Part shown: piece by piece, positions 19,639 to 27,566 of the stretch
Layout: each line of letters starts with the position of its first letter
Numbering within the stretch: the stretch's first letter is position 1
Assembly: GCA_003599865.1 (NCBI GenBank)
Contig: QZKS01000082.1
Span: 1 to 64,000 of the forward strand
Direction: 5' to 3'
Source of the DNA: Desulfobacteraceae bacterium
Lineage (GTDB): Bacteria; Desulfobacterota; Desulfobacteria; Desulfobacterales; SURF-7
DNA length: 64,000 bases
The notes under the pieces: generated by a model
Seen by the model: only the letters and a program-made list of their open reading frames with translations
The model's database searches: none
Told to the model about the DNA's origin: nothing
Translations under genes and position numbers: made by a program

Positions 19639-20262
19639 CTACATCCCATCTGGTAAAAAAAATCCTTTTGTATATACACTTAAAGTTGCTTTTTCATCCG
19701 ACTGATGATCAATCACCAGTTCCAAAATTGGAGGACTCTGATATTGACCTTTTTCAGGAAGCCATAGATTCTTAACGACAACCGGTATTTTTGAATTGCC
19801 TTTTGTTGAAAATCGATGAAATTCATTGGTTCCTCTAACTCTTACATATCCAGTAATTAAGCCCAAACTAGATTTAAAGACCAAAGGGAAATAGTCCGAT
19901 ATTGGCGGTACACCTTTAACCTCGAATTGAGTGCCTTTTCCAGAAATTTGCTCGTGAGACTTATTTAGATCATCAATTTTTTGGTTTGTAGATAGAGCGA
20001 TAACTTTCAAGTTATATATTTCATTTGTTTGGCTTTTTAATTGGAGTTGTAAAGTGCTAATCTCATTTTCTGATTTCTTTTTGTCACGATAATCAAATAT
20101 GTAAAGTACGACAGAAATTACCGCTACTGTCCCAATAGCTACCAGCAATATAGTTCGATACCAAGAATGCTTAATTGCCCATTCTTTGTCTATGAAGTAA
20201 GAGGCAAAGGCTAAAAAAGCCAATAGAAATGTGAGTATTACCTCAAGGGATAGTCTACGCAT
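19639..20262 (-). CDS. Cassette-encoded two-TM, coiled-coil hypothetical protein
   Basis: Two N-terminal TM segments, then coiled coil (ISTLQLQLKSQTNEIYNLKV) and soluble domain. Confidence 0.6.
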   Translation of the reverse strand: MRRLSLEVILTFLLAFLAFASYFIDKEWAIKHSWYRTILLVAIGTVAVISVVLYIFDYRDKKKSENEISTLQLQLKSQTNEIYNLKVIALSTNQKIDDLNKSHEQISGKGTQFEVKGVPPISDYFPLVFKSSLGLITGYVRVRGTNEFHRFSTKGNSKIPVVVKNLWLPEKGQYQSPPILELVIDHQSDEKATLSVYTKGFFLPDGM

Positions 20263-20283
20263 TTCCTAATCTTTCGCTTAAAA

Positions 20284-20340
20284 CCTAACGATTTAATCAG
20301 CCGCCGACGAAGGAGGTCGGCTGAATTTTTTTGTTAGCAT
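20284..20340 (-). other. attC site
   Basis: cctaacgatttaatcagccgccgacgaaggaggtcggctgaatttttttgttagc. Confidence 0.75.
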
Positions 20341-21469
20341 CCTCCGTGTAGCCATAGCTCATATCAAATGCAAACGCCAAATCCGAAGATAGAAGCTTAG
20401 ATAGATCCCCTTGTGCCAGCCTCTCGAATAACACTTTCCATACTTTGGAATGAGGCTCTCCAAGATAGAATGTATAAGCCATTCGTGCGTATAGTTGTTC
20501 TACGGGGATATCAGCCAAAGTCTGTCGATAGGTGTCGCTTAAATCACCACTCAAACTAAGCCAGGCCGAAAAAGCCAATCGACATTCATTGTCTATCTCT
20601 GGTTTGAACTTCTTTAAGATTTCTACGATATCGATATAAAGTGTTGGCGCAGCTTCTTCTGGAGTTAATCTTCCAAAGGACCAGTGTTTTCTGTTCCATT
20701 GGATTTCTATAAATTCAAGCGTTGAGGAAATGAGGTGTTTGGCGCGTGACCGTTCTTCTGACGAAAAAGGTGAGTTTGCAGCTAAGCACTTGTCCAGTAA
20801 TTTTAATGCATAAGCACTCGCCCAAAGATCTGAGTTATTGAAATCGTCCGCGACCTGTCGCCAGCCGCCGTCATCATTTTGCCATGCATTTTTGGGGTCT
20901 ATCATTGCATCAACAACAGAACGAGTAATTTTATTCCATGGTTCGGTGGCCGATAGTACGAGGGCTCCTGCCATTGAGTGTCTGTAAGAAACGATTATAG
21001 GTTCCCTGACAGGACTCATATTTGGAGATGCGGACTGGGCAACAAAGATCCTATTGTTTTGATAAAGATTGTGGATGCTCAGTTGAGCAAATGATACTGA
21101 CCGTTTTGCACGCCCATGTCGTAACAGTATTAGTATCGGCCAAAAAGTGAGGTACATCCTCGGTTTAAGGCTCATATTTTCTTTTGTCCCTTGTGTTTGC
21201 CACTTCTTCGATTCGGCGATAGATGTAGACTTTCCGAATTGTCCTTTATGGAACCCGACAAGAGACTGATCAGAAATTAGAGAGCGAAGAAGACGTTTGC
21301 GAAAATTCTTGACTGATGGTTGAGTTCCAGTCCTTCGACGCAAAGCGGAATATCCAATACTTACAAACACTAAATCAATGAAGGCGCCAACCCAAGTATT
21401 TCTATACACAGTAACAAAAATAGCTACTATAAGTGCGGCAATAACTGAAGCTGTAATCCCCTCAATCAT
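20297..21469 (-). CDS. Cassette-encoded membrane-anchored protein, possible alpha/alpha-toroid (terpene-cyclase-like) fold
   Basis: N-terminal TM; AWQNDDGGWRQVADDFNNSDLWASAYALKLLDKCLA resembles DGGW-type repeat of alpha-toroid proteins. Confidence 0.5.
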   Translation of the reverse strand: MIEGITASVIAALIVAIFVTVYRNTWVGAFIDLVFVSIGYSALRRRTGTQPSVKNFRKRLLRSLISDQSLVGFHKGQFGKSTSIAESKKWQTQGTKENMSLKPRMYLTFWPILILLRHGRAKRSVSFAQLSIHNLYQNNRIFVAQSASPNMSPVREPIIVSYRHSMAGALVLSATEPWNKITRSVVDAMIDPKNAWQNDDGGWRQVADDFNNSDLWASAYALKLLDKCLAANSPFSSEERSRAKHLISSTLEFIEIQWNRKHWSFGRLTPEEAAPTLYIDIVEILKKFKPEIDNECRLAFSAWLSLSGDLSDTYRQTLADIPVEQLYARMAYTFYLGEPHSKVWKVLFERLAQGDLSKLLSSDLAFAFDMSYGYTEDANKKIQPTSFVGG

Positions 21470-21483
21470 AGGGTTTTCCTATA

Positions 21484-21612
21484 TGCTAACGCTAGCGGTT
21501 AGCGGCAGCCAGGGCTACCACTGAATTTTTTAAAAAACGATATATTTCAAGTTCAGACGAACTTTCAAAAATGCACCGGCCCTGGATGTCGGCTACACTG
21601 CTGGGTTATATT
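21484..21612 (-). other. attC site, long VCR-like family copy 1
   Basis: gctaacgctagcggttagcggcagccagggct...ggccctggatgtcggctacactgctgggttat. Confidence 0.88.
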
Positions 21613-21665
21613 TTGCTTTTTTTTAAAGTTTAAAACATTCATTATCATAACGTATTTTTACGAAT

Positions 21666-21893
21666 TTATAGATTCTTACGTCTCTTCCGTATTTCAGTCC
21701 AAATAAACCCAATGCCAAGAATTATCAAAATCCCACCATAAGGCCATTCGATACCAGAAAAATTAAAGAACATGTCATATTTGCTACTGTAATACTCTGG
21801 TCTGAGTATTGTTGAGATACCAGATGCTATTAATGATACACCTAAAATAATGTAGATCATTTTCTCCTGCAAAAAATATAACATGAAAATCAC
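21666..21893 (-). CDS. Cassette-encoded small two-TM protein
   Basis: 75 aa, two hydrophobic segments, between attC sites. Confidence 0.55.
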   Translation of the reverse strand: MIFMLYFLQEKMIYIILGVSLIASGISTILRPEYYSSKYDMFFNFSGIEWPYGGILIILGIGFIWTEIRKRRKNL

Positions 21894-21936
21894 AGGCGCC
21901 CGCTGTTTGGCGTCCTGTGCATTTTATGGTTGGCAT
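21877..21936 (-). other. attC site
   Basis: tataacatgaaaatcacaggcgcccgctgtttggcgtcctgtgcattttatggttgg. Confidence 0.65.
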
Positions 21937-21940
21937 TTAC

Positions 21941-22468
21941 TCATATAAATTTAATCGCTTGGTTAATCATGTCATCAACAAATCCCAACGCACTATTCAT
22001 TGTCGGTTTATAGAGGGTCGGGTGTGCGCATTGATTCCTTGTTGCAAGCTGACCTTGATAGATACGTAACTCCTGCCTCGTAATCATGCTGACTGTCTTC
22101 CCTGATTCAAGGATTTGATGTTCAACATAGCCTTCTTTTAATTCTGAAAGGTCATTGAAAGACCAACTAGGCCGTGCCGCCCTGAGTGCTACCTCGTGAT
22201 GGGCCATTAAGCATTCAACAAAAACATGAAAAAAACCTGCCCAAGATAGAACAACTGCTGAGCGAAGTAAGTTGAACTCCAGGCATGAACACGATTCGCG
22301 GAAGTAACCATGAACGTCCGCAGGCAGGCCTTGGAGGTCCATAAGCAAATCTTCGAGAATGATTACGCGTGAAGAAGCATGTTCGTGTGTCGCGAGTATC
22401 TCATGGAGTTTTCGCTGTGCTATGGTTGCCTTTTTGAATAGCGATGTTGGACTGATTTTACTTGCCAT
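21941..22468 (-). CDS. HEPN-like protein (second gene of a two-gene cassette)
   Basis: All-helical; LATRNQCAHPTLY matches the R-X4-H HEPN active-site pattern; start overlaps the 3' end of the upstream ORF. Confidence 0.5.
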   Translation of the reverse strand: MASKISPTSLFKKATIAQRKLHEILATHEHASSRVIILEDLLMDLQGLPADVHGYFRESCSCLEFNLLRSAVVLSWAGFFHVFVECLMAHHEVALRAARPSWSFNDLSELKEGYVEHQILESGKTVSMITRQELRIYQGQLATRNQCAHPTLYKPTMNSALGFVDDMINQAIKFI

Positions 22469-23204
22469 CAGTACCATCCGGCCAAAGGTGTTTTTTCATT
22501 GACTTAAAGAAATTCTCGTAAACATCTGGATTGTCTGTTGCCGGGATCTTCAATTCGATATTAATACTAACCACTGGCGCCGCAGGCACATTCACCTTAG
22601 GGATAATTGGTGGCATTTCATTTTTCGTCGGGCTGACACTTCCATTATTTGTAGGTAGCTCCTGCTTGATATCAGGCTTTGCATCTGAATGCTGCAATGA
22701 AGTGCCTGTTGCCGTGACCTTTGAGATAGCGATGTTTCCGTCAGATTCGGTTATCAATCCAGCTTCTAATAAAAGGTCAATCACAGTCCTCGCACCAGTA
22801 CGATTTCTACTGCTATTCGGTAGGCCTGCTGCATAGAGAATATGCTTTGAAAATTCATCCGTAGACATCCCCCCTTTGAGACGCAACGTTGTAACCAAGT
22901 TCGAAACCGCTTCGTTTCCCCCAACAAGCTGGCGAAGAACTTCTTGGACTTCGTCTTTTTGATCGTGCTCCCACGCACGGCCTATACGCTGGCCCAGTGC
23001 AGTAACGCTTTTTTTCTTCCCTCCAGATATGACTCCGAGCTCTGTTAAGAAAGGGTGGTTAGGGCTTATAACCGTCTTATTAAGGCCAAGAAGACGAGCT
23101 AAATTTGGCAATTCTACATTCTCACCAAGATGTGCATAACCCTTGACAATTTTTCGTAACTCCTCAACTGAGGATGCCGGAATCCGGAACTGGGCAGCTG
23201 CCAT
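22458..23204 (-). CDS. DUF5343-like / winged-helix protein (first gene of a two-gene cassette)
   Basis: SVEELRKIVKGYAHLGENVELPNLARLLGLNKTVISPNHPFLTELGVISGGKKKSVTALGQRI: HTH-like segments; directly downstream of attC at 23229. Confidence 0.45.
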   Translation of the reverse strand: MAAAQFRIPASSVEELRKIVKGYAHLGENVELPNLARLLGLNKTVISPNHPFLTELGVISGGKKKSVTALGQRIGRAWEHDQKDEVQEVLRQLVGGNEAVSNLVTTLRLKGGMSTDEFSKHILYAAGLPNSSRNRTGARTVIDLLLEAGLITESDGNIAISKVTATGTSLQHSDAKPDIKQELPTNNGSVSPTKNEMPPIIPKVNVPAAPVVSINIELKIPATDNPDVYENFFKSMKKHLWPDGTDGK

Positions 23205-23228
23205 ATTTTTTTCCTTTCTTTGATTAAT

Positions 23229-23356
23229 TGCCAACGCTGGCGGTCAGTGGGCAGCCAGGGCTTCCACTGAACTTTTTAAAAAACGATTAATTCCAATCTC
23301 AAATAAACTTCAAAAATGCACTGGCCCTGGATGTCCAATGAACTGCCTTGTTATGT
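23229..23356 (-). other. attC site, long VCR-like family copy 2
   Basis: gccaacgctggcggtcagtgggcagccagggcttccactgaacttttt...ggccctggatgtccaatgaactgccttgttat. Confidence 0.88.
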
Positions 23357-23605
23357 TTTTAAAAGCTTTGACAAAACGAATATTATCAAAATAACAATTG
23401 AAGCAAAAATCAATAATTGCCCTAAACCACTTTTGGCTTTTGGATCTATGTCTCTTTCTTCTAAAAATATTTTTAATTCAAAATCATTCATATTGCTACA
23501 ATGAGGACACTTCACATGATCCTTTGAATAATAAAAGCTACATCTATTACATCTTTTCTGTTTCAAATCTTGTAGCAATACGATTAGTTTATCAACTACA
23601 GACAT
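23351..23605 (-). CDS. Cassette-encoded zinc-ribbon + C-terminal TM protein
   Basis: CNRCSFYYSKDHVKCPHC plus GLGQLLIFASIVILIIFVLSKLL. Confidence 0.6.
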   Translation of the reverse strand: MSVVDKLIVLLQDLKQKRCNRCSFYYSKDHVKCPHCSNMNDFELKIFLEERDIDPKAKSGLGQLLIFASIVILIIFVLSKLLKT

Positions 23606-23618
23606 TTATTACCTCAAA

Positions 23619-23750
23619 CATAACGACGAAGATCACCGACCGCCGCTGGCGACGGGCACTGGTTGCAAAACCAGCGTCCAACAAAACCGGAGCATCGGAA
23701 CTGAAGCGCTTGGCGGCGGTTCGTGTGGATCGTTTTGTTCGGCGTTATCG
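23619..23750 (-). other. attC site
   Basis: ataacgacgaagatcaccgaccgccgctggcg ... ggcggcggttcgtgtggatcgttttgttcggcgttat. Confidence 0.7.
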
Positions 23751-23760
23751 TATTCACAAC

Positions 23761-23994
23761 TCAAGTCGTAAGCTTCCGAGATATCCAGGTGATGAGTGCA
23801 ACTCCGACGCCGAGTCCCAAAAACCAAAATGCGCGATACTCCAACGCCAACGCTGCCGCTTCCTTGTCCGGTGCCGCACGATGTGCAACAACCAGCCCCG
23901 CAATCCCAAACCCGATCATCAAAACTGCGACGAAATAGAGAGCAAGTGCCCACTCAAATGGCGTCGGGGATCTCGACAGGTGCATAGCATTCAA
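23761..23994 (-). CDS. Cassette-encoded small two-TM protein
   Basis: 77 aa, FEWALALYFVAVLMIGFGIAGLVVA and FWFLGLGVGVALITWI. Confidence 0.55.
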   Translation of the reverse strand: MNAMHLSRSPTPFEWALALYFVAVLMIGFGIAGLVVAHRAAPDKEAAALALEYRAFWFLGLGVGVALITWISRKLTT

Positions 23995-23998
23995 AACG

Positions 23999-24060
23999 CC
24001 GAACGGCGGGAATCAGCGGGCGCACCGCTTTTTGCGCTCCGCTGGATGCCCTGGTTAGCG
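23999..24060 (-). other. attC site
   Basis: gaacggcgggaatcagcgggcgcaccgctttttgcgctccgctggatgccctggttagcg. Confidence 0.75.
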
Positions 24061-24065
24061 CTTCT

Positions 24066-24410
24066 TCATCTTTTGAAAAAAAATATGACCAACAAGACAA
24101 TACTAAAAACAAATGATGCCATGCTGATCGTTGATATCCAATTCGGGACAGAATGCGGGTCAATTGATCTTTCTATCCTATCAAGACTTTCAATTGCATC
24201 AGAATCTAATCTTCCCTCTGCCTCCATATTCTTTCGTAATATAGCTGCCTTATTACGTCTGGTTGAGGATGCATAATTATGCATGACCCCAAAGGACCAG
24301 AAAGATAACATACAATTTGCGATCGAAAGCACCATTAACACCGTGCTATGTATTCTGTAGAAGGAGTATGCTGCAATTCCACTTATGATAATGTTTATCC
24401 ATCCACCCAT
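24066..24410 (-). CDS. Cassette-encoded multi-TM hypothetical protein
   Basis: 114 aa, several hydrophobic segments; between attC sites. Confidence 0.55.
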   Translation of the reverse strand: MGGWINIIISGIAAYSFYRIHSTVLMVLSIANCMLSFWSFGVMHNYASSTRRNKAAILRKNMEAEGRLDSDAIESLDRIERSIDPHSVPNWISTISMASFVFSIVLLVIFFFKR

Positions 24411-24431
24411 TTGCAGTTTATCCTTATAATG

Positions 24432-24560
24432 GTGCTAACGCCGCCGGTCAGTGAGCAGCCAGGGCTTCCACTAACCTTTTTAAAAAAAGATTTATTCAAA
24501 TTTCAGACAAACTTTCAAAAATGCACCGGCCCTGGATGTCCACTGAACTGGCTGGTTATA
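24432..24560 (-). other. attC site, long VCR-like family copy 3
   Basis: gctaacgccgccggtcagtgagcagccagggcttccact...ggccctggatgtccactgaactggctggttat. Confidence 0.88.
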
Positions 24561-24561
24561 A

Positions 24562-24798
24562 TCAGCTATCTTTAACAAAGAAATAGTAAATCAGCCAGCC
24601 GACCACAAAAATAGAAACAACAAATCCCACCAGCATTCCAATGACATCCTGAACAACTATCATTGGTCTTTGATCATTCCACTTTTCATAAACTGTTTTT
24701 CTGAAAACCTGCGACAATAGGAAACGCCAACATCGAAACGGGAAATATATAAAATATGATCCATCTGCTAATATTTGAAATAAATTTCCAAGAGCCAT
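24562..24798 (-). CDS. Cassette-encoded small membrane protein
   Basis: 78 aa with C-terminal TM (DVIGMLVGFVVSIFVVGWLIYYFF). Confidence 0.55.
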   Translation of the reverse strand: MALGNLFQILADGSYFIYFPFRCWRFLLSQVFRKTVYEKWNDQRPMIVVQDVIGMLVGFVVSIFVVGWLIYYFFVKDS

Positions 24799-24823
24799 GG
24801 TTTTAAATTAACTTTATTGAAAT

Positions 24824-24953
24824 TATAACGCTCCGCTTCACCGGGCGGGCGGCGCATCACGAAAACCACCAAGAAGCGAAAAAAGTTTGATAAACAACAC
24901 CGCCCAAAAAATGCGCCGCTGCAGCCCGATCCGTGTGCAAGCGGTTGTTATGC
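24824..24953 (-). other. attC site
   Basis: ataacgctccgcttcaccgggcgggcggcgcat ... atgcgccgctgcagcccgatccgtgtgcaagcggttgttat. Confidence 0.75.
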
Positions 24954-24970
24954 TTTGTAATATTTCCTAC

Positions 24971-25273
24971 CTATTCGTAGCCTTTGTTCAATGTGAAAAG
25001 AAAACCACCCCCATTAAGTGTGATTTTTACAACGCCTTCTTTGTGAAGATGTTCTATCATTTTTTTAATTTTTCGGCGGCTGAAAAAGCTTTTAATTTTG
25101 TCAGCTAATGATTTTTGTGAGAGGTCGTATTTACTATCAATTTTTGCGAGGTACTCAAGTATTGTTCTGAAATAGAGACCATAAAAATCAATATTTTTTG
25201 AACGGCAGACCTCTTTCTTCTCTATAGTTGCCGCTCTCATTGCCTTGATAATATTTTCTTTCAATTCATTCAT
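24971..25273 (-). CDS. Cassette-encoded small soluble protein, possible winged helix
   Basis: 100 aa; SLADKIKSFFSRRKIKKMIEHLHKEGVVKITLNGGGFLFTL resembles wHTH wing. Confidence 0.45.
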   Translation of the reverse strand: MNELKENIIKAMRAATIEKKEVCRSKNIDFYGLYFRTILEYLAKIDSKYDLSQKSLADKIKSFFSRRKIKKMIEHLHKEGVVKITLNGGGFLFTLNKGYE

Positions 25274-25287
25274 ATAATTTTAAACAG

Positions 25288-25414
25288 CATAACGATAGCG
25301 GTTAGCGGCAGCCAGGGCTTCCACTAAACTTTTTAAGAAACGATATGTTTCAATTTCAGATAAACTTTCAAAAATGCATTGGCCCTGGATGTCGGCTACA
25401 CTGCTGGGTTATGT
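25288..25414 (-). other. attC site, long VCR-like family copy 4
   Basis: cataacgatagcggttagcggcagccagggcttccact...ggccctggatgtcggctacactgctgggttatg. Confidence 0.88.
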
Positions 25415-25658
25415 GTTTAAGGCTATCGTTCTTTGAAATGCAAATAAGAGAGGGAGGCGCCGCATATCGCTTTAAGGTGCAAACATGCACAACTCCAAAA
25501 AAGCAAGTTGCCGTTGTTGAAAGGGAAAACCTCTCTCGATAGTTGCTGAAGCTATCAAAGTTCTTACTTTGAAGAACATGAAGTCTGTCCCAGCAGCAAA
25601 GCATAGTCATCTCCAACAAGCGCCTCCCTATCATTAGGTAAGCAATAAGCTTACGCAT
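25368..25658 (-). CDS. Cassette ORF whose C-terminus is encoded by the attC
   Basis: 96 aa; aggaggtg RBS just upstream of ATG; stop lies inside attC copy 4. Confidence 0.4.
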   Translation of the reverse strand: MRKLIAYLMIGRRLLEMTMLCCWDRLHVLQSKNFDSFSNYRERFSLSTTATCFFGVVHVCTLKRYAAPPSLICISKNDSLKHITQQCSRHPGPMHF

Positions 25659-25737
25659 GACGCACCTCCTATATGCTAAAGGTTGTCTGATAAGAAGGAG
25701 TTCGTCGCCTCCCTCACTTATTCACACTTCATTGGAC

Positions 25738-25866
25738 ACATAACGCCCGCGGTCAGTGAGCAACCAGGGCTTCCACTGAATTTGTTAGAAAACGATTAAT
25801 TCCATTTCAGACAAACTTTCAAAAATGCGCCAGCCCTGGATGTCCACTGAACTGCGTTGTTCGCAA
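25738..25866 (-). other. attC site, long VCR-like family copy 5
   Basis: cataacgcccgcggtcagtgagcaaccagggcttccactgaa...cagccctggatgtccactgaactgcgttgttcgc. Confidence 0.88.
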
Positions 25867-25886
25867 GCGCAAAAAACAGTATAAAT

Positions 25887-26177
25887 TTATATTAAATCCC
25901 CAAATAGTTTATAACCTTCAGGAGGGAATCCAAAAATTATTGTCATTGCAATTAGGCCCCCTGTAGGAATTACAGCCAAACACCATATAATAATTGAAAG
26001 GATCGCATCCTTTCTTTTTATGCCTTCATTATTCTCTTTTTTATACATCCAGAAACAAAAAACGGGATGAAAGAGGAATGAAATCACAATCAGAACATTT
26101 GCGCCCATGCTTTTTATTACAAACACATTAAAGTAGAAACAGAACAAAATGAAAATTATTATTATCGTTTTCTTCAT
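25887..26177 (-). CDS. Cassette-encoded multi-TM protein
   Basis: 96 aa, three to four TM segments; between attC sites. Confidence 0.55.
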   Translation of the reverse strand: MKKTIIIIFILFCFYFNVFVIKSMGANVLIVISFLFHPVFCFWMYKKENNEGIKRKDAILSIIIWCLAVIPTGGLIAMTIIFGFPPEGYKLFGDLI

Positions 26178-26183
26178 ATTGCT

Positions 26184-26244
26184 TGCGAACGCCCGGCATG
26201 TGGCGCGGCGGCTGTTTGCCGTCGCTCACAATGCCGTTGTTATG
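26184..26244 (-). other. attC site
   Basis: gcgaacgcccggcatgtggcgcggcggctgtttgccgtcgctcacaatgccgttgttatg. Confidence 0.78.
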
Positions 26245-26689
26245 TGCCCTGCCTCTCTATTTTAAGAAAATCTTTCGCCTTCTGCCTCAACTCATTTACT
26301 TTTGATTCCTTCATAAATAAAAAAATATCCTCTTTCTTATTATCTTCGATTGGCTTGAAAGCGATTATATCTGTTCCAAAGAATGTACATTCAGCTTTTA
26401 ATTGCTCGTCCTTATTATTAGTATTGACGAGAGTAAGGACAAATGTAGCTCCACTGTAGGAAATTGAATTTATTTCGAAAATATCCTCATTCTCGTCCAA
26501 ACCTGGAATTAAATATCCTTTTCCAGACTGATCAATATACAGAAGGATGTAGCCAAAATGAATGTGTTCCCAGGAGCCTGCAATATCATCTATAGAAATG
26601 CTTTTATTTGATTTTCCTAAGTGGGCACATCCGATTGAAACTATCCAAATTAAAAATATAAAAATAAGTGTGAAGAATAATTTTTTCAT
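26240..26689 (-). CDS. Cassette-encoded lipoprotein
   Basis: MKKLFFTLIFIFLIWIVSIGCAHLG lipobox-like; between attC sites; start chosen at MKKLFF. Confidence 0.55.
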   Translation of the reverse strand: MKKLFFTLIFIFLIWIVSIGCAHLGKSNKSISIDDIAGSWEHIHFGYILLYIDQSGKGYLIPGLDENEDIFEINSISYSGATFVLTLVNTNNKDEQLKAECTFFGTDIIAFKPIEDNKKEDIFLFMKESKVNELRQKAKDFLKIERQGT

Positions 26690-26698
26690 AATACTATG

Positions 26699-26760
26699 CA
26701 CATAACGCGCCGGTCTCCGGCGGCAGCTTTTTGCCGTCCGGTGAACTGGCTGGTTCGCGA
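26699..26760 (-). other. attC site
   Basis: cacataacgcgccggtctccggcggcagctttttgccgtccggtgaactggctggttcgcg; compact stem-loop. Confidence 0.82.
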
Positions 26761-26764
26761 AATA

Positions 26765-27094
26765 TTATTCATTATCCAAATCAATTACAGAGGCAGCCCA
26801 AAATGATATTCCACCGCCTCCTGCTTCAAAATCCCCAACCCGCACTTTTATATCTTCAAGTCCATCATTGCTAAGATCAGCAATATATAGGCCGGGGCAT
26901 TCTGGAAATCCCTCCTCAATTGATAATGATATAGGCCGAATAAAACGCAAGCGGCGTATTTCGTCACCTTTTTGAAGTATCATATCAATCCATCTGTCAT
27001 GCGGATCTTCCAAAGATCGATGATAATGGAAATCGACCACTTTGTATTTAAAAGGAGCGTCGACAATCTTATGATCTTTATATGGCTCTTCCAT
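26765..27094 (-). CDS. Cassette-encoded hypothetical protein
   Basis: Start at MEEPYKDHKIVD, just inside the cassette boundary; GLYIADLSNDGLEDIKVRVGDFEAGGGG. Confidence 0.55.
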   Translation of the reverse strand: MEEPYKDHKIVDAPFKYKVVDFHYHRSLEDPHDRWIDMILQKGDEIRRLRFIRPISLSIEEGFPECPGLYIADLSNDGLEDIKVRVGDFEAGGGGISFWAASVIDLDNE

Positions 27095-27101
27095 TTTTTT
27101 C

Positions 27102-27166
27102 TCGCGAACGGGCTGCTCAGGGGCGGCGCGCTTTTCCGCCGTCCACTGAAGCAGCAAGGTTATGTA
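27102..27166 (-). other. attC site
   Basis: cgcgaacgggctgctcaggggcggcgcgcttttccgccgtccactgaagcagcaaggttatg. Confidence 0.8.
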
Positions 27167-27476
27167 TCCTTTTTGATTTCTCACGATACTCGCTGACAAC
27201 AACAATGGCTGTTGCAACGAAAACCAAGAACGAGAAGGCGAGGAGAAGAAATCTCGTTCTCCATTCCCCAATTTTTGCGCTTTCAATGAATTTGACAAGT
27301 GCTCGTCCATCCTCCTCATTTACGGTAATAGGGCGCGAATCTGCGTTCGTCTCGCGGATGGTCTCATAGACACGTTGACCTTGCGTTATCTGTCCCTCCG
27401 TAAATACTGGTCCCACGTTTAGAATGATTCCAAATAAGGACAACAGCAACAATATGGCCGCAAAACCTATCTTCAT
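27117..27476 (-). CDS. Cassette-encoded two-TM protein
   Basis: 119 aa with two TM segments; stop lies inside attC. Confidence 0.55.
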   Translation of the reverse strand: MKIGFAAILLLLSLFGIILNVGPVFTEGQITQGQRVYETIRETNADSRPITVNEEDGRALVKFIESAKIGEWRTRFLLLAFSFLVFVATAIVVVSEYREKSKRIHNLAASVDGGKARRP

Positions 27477-27493
27477 CTTCTATCACCGGGAAA

Positions 27494-27566
27494 CATAACG
27501 ACCATGCTTACCGGCTTGTGTGGAGCGGAGCGTAACACAAGTCCGCGTAGAGCATGAGGTTATGCC
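27494..27566 (-). other. attC site
   Basis: cataacgaccatgcttaccggcttgtg...cacaagtccgcgtagagcatgaggttatgcc. Confidence 0.8.

Noticed and set aside
19352-19656. C-terminal extension of the IS5 transposase ORF to 19656
   Set aside because: Beyond RWKVERM the frame is antisense to the IS91 N-terminus and attC, not transposase.
23398-24276. 292 aa + ORF across several cassettes
   Set aside because: Spans attC sites and is antisense to three cassette ORFs; chance open frame.
21484-27566. CRISPR array
   Set aside because: Repeats are ~60-130 bp imperfect palindromes separated by ORF-length inserts, not short direct repeats with uniform spacers; no cas genes.
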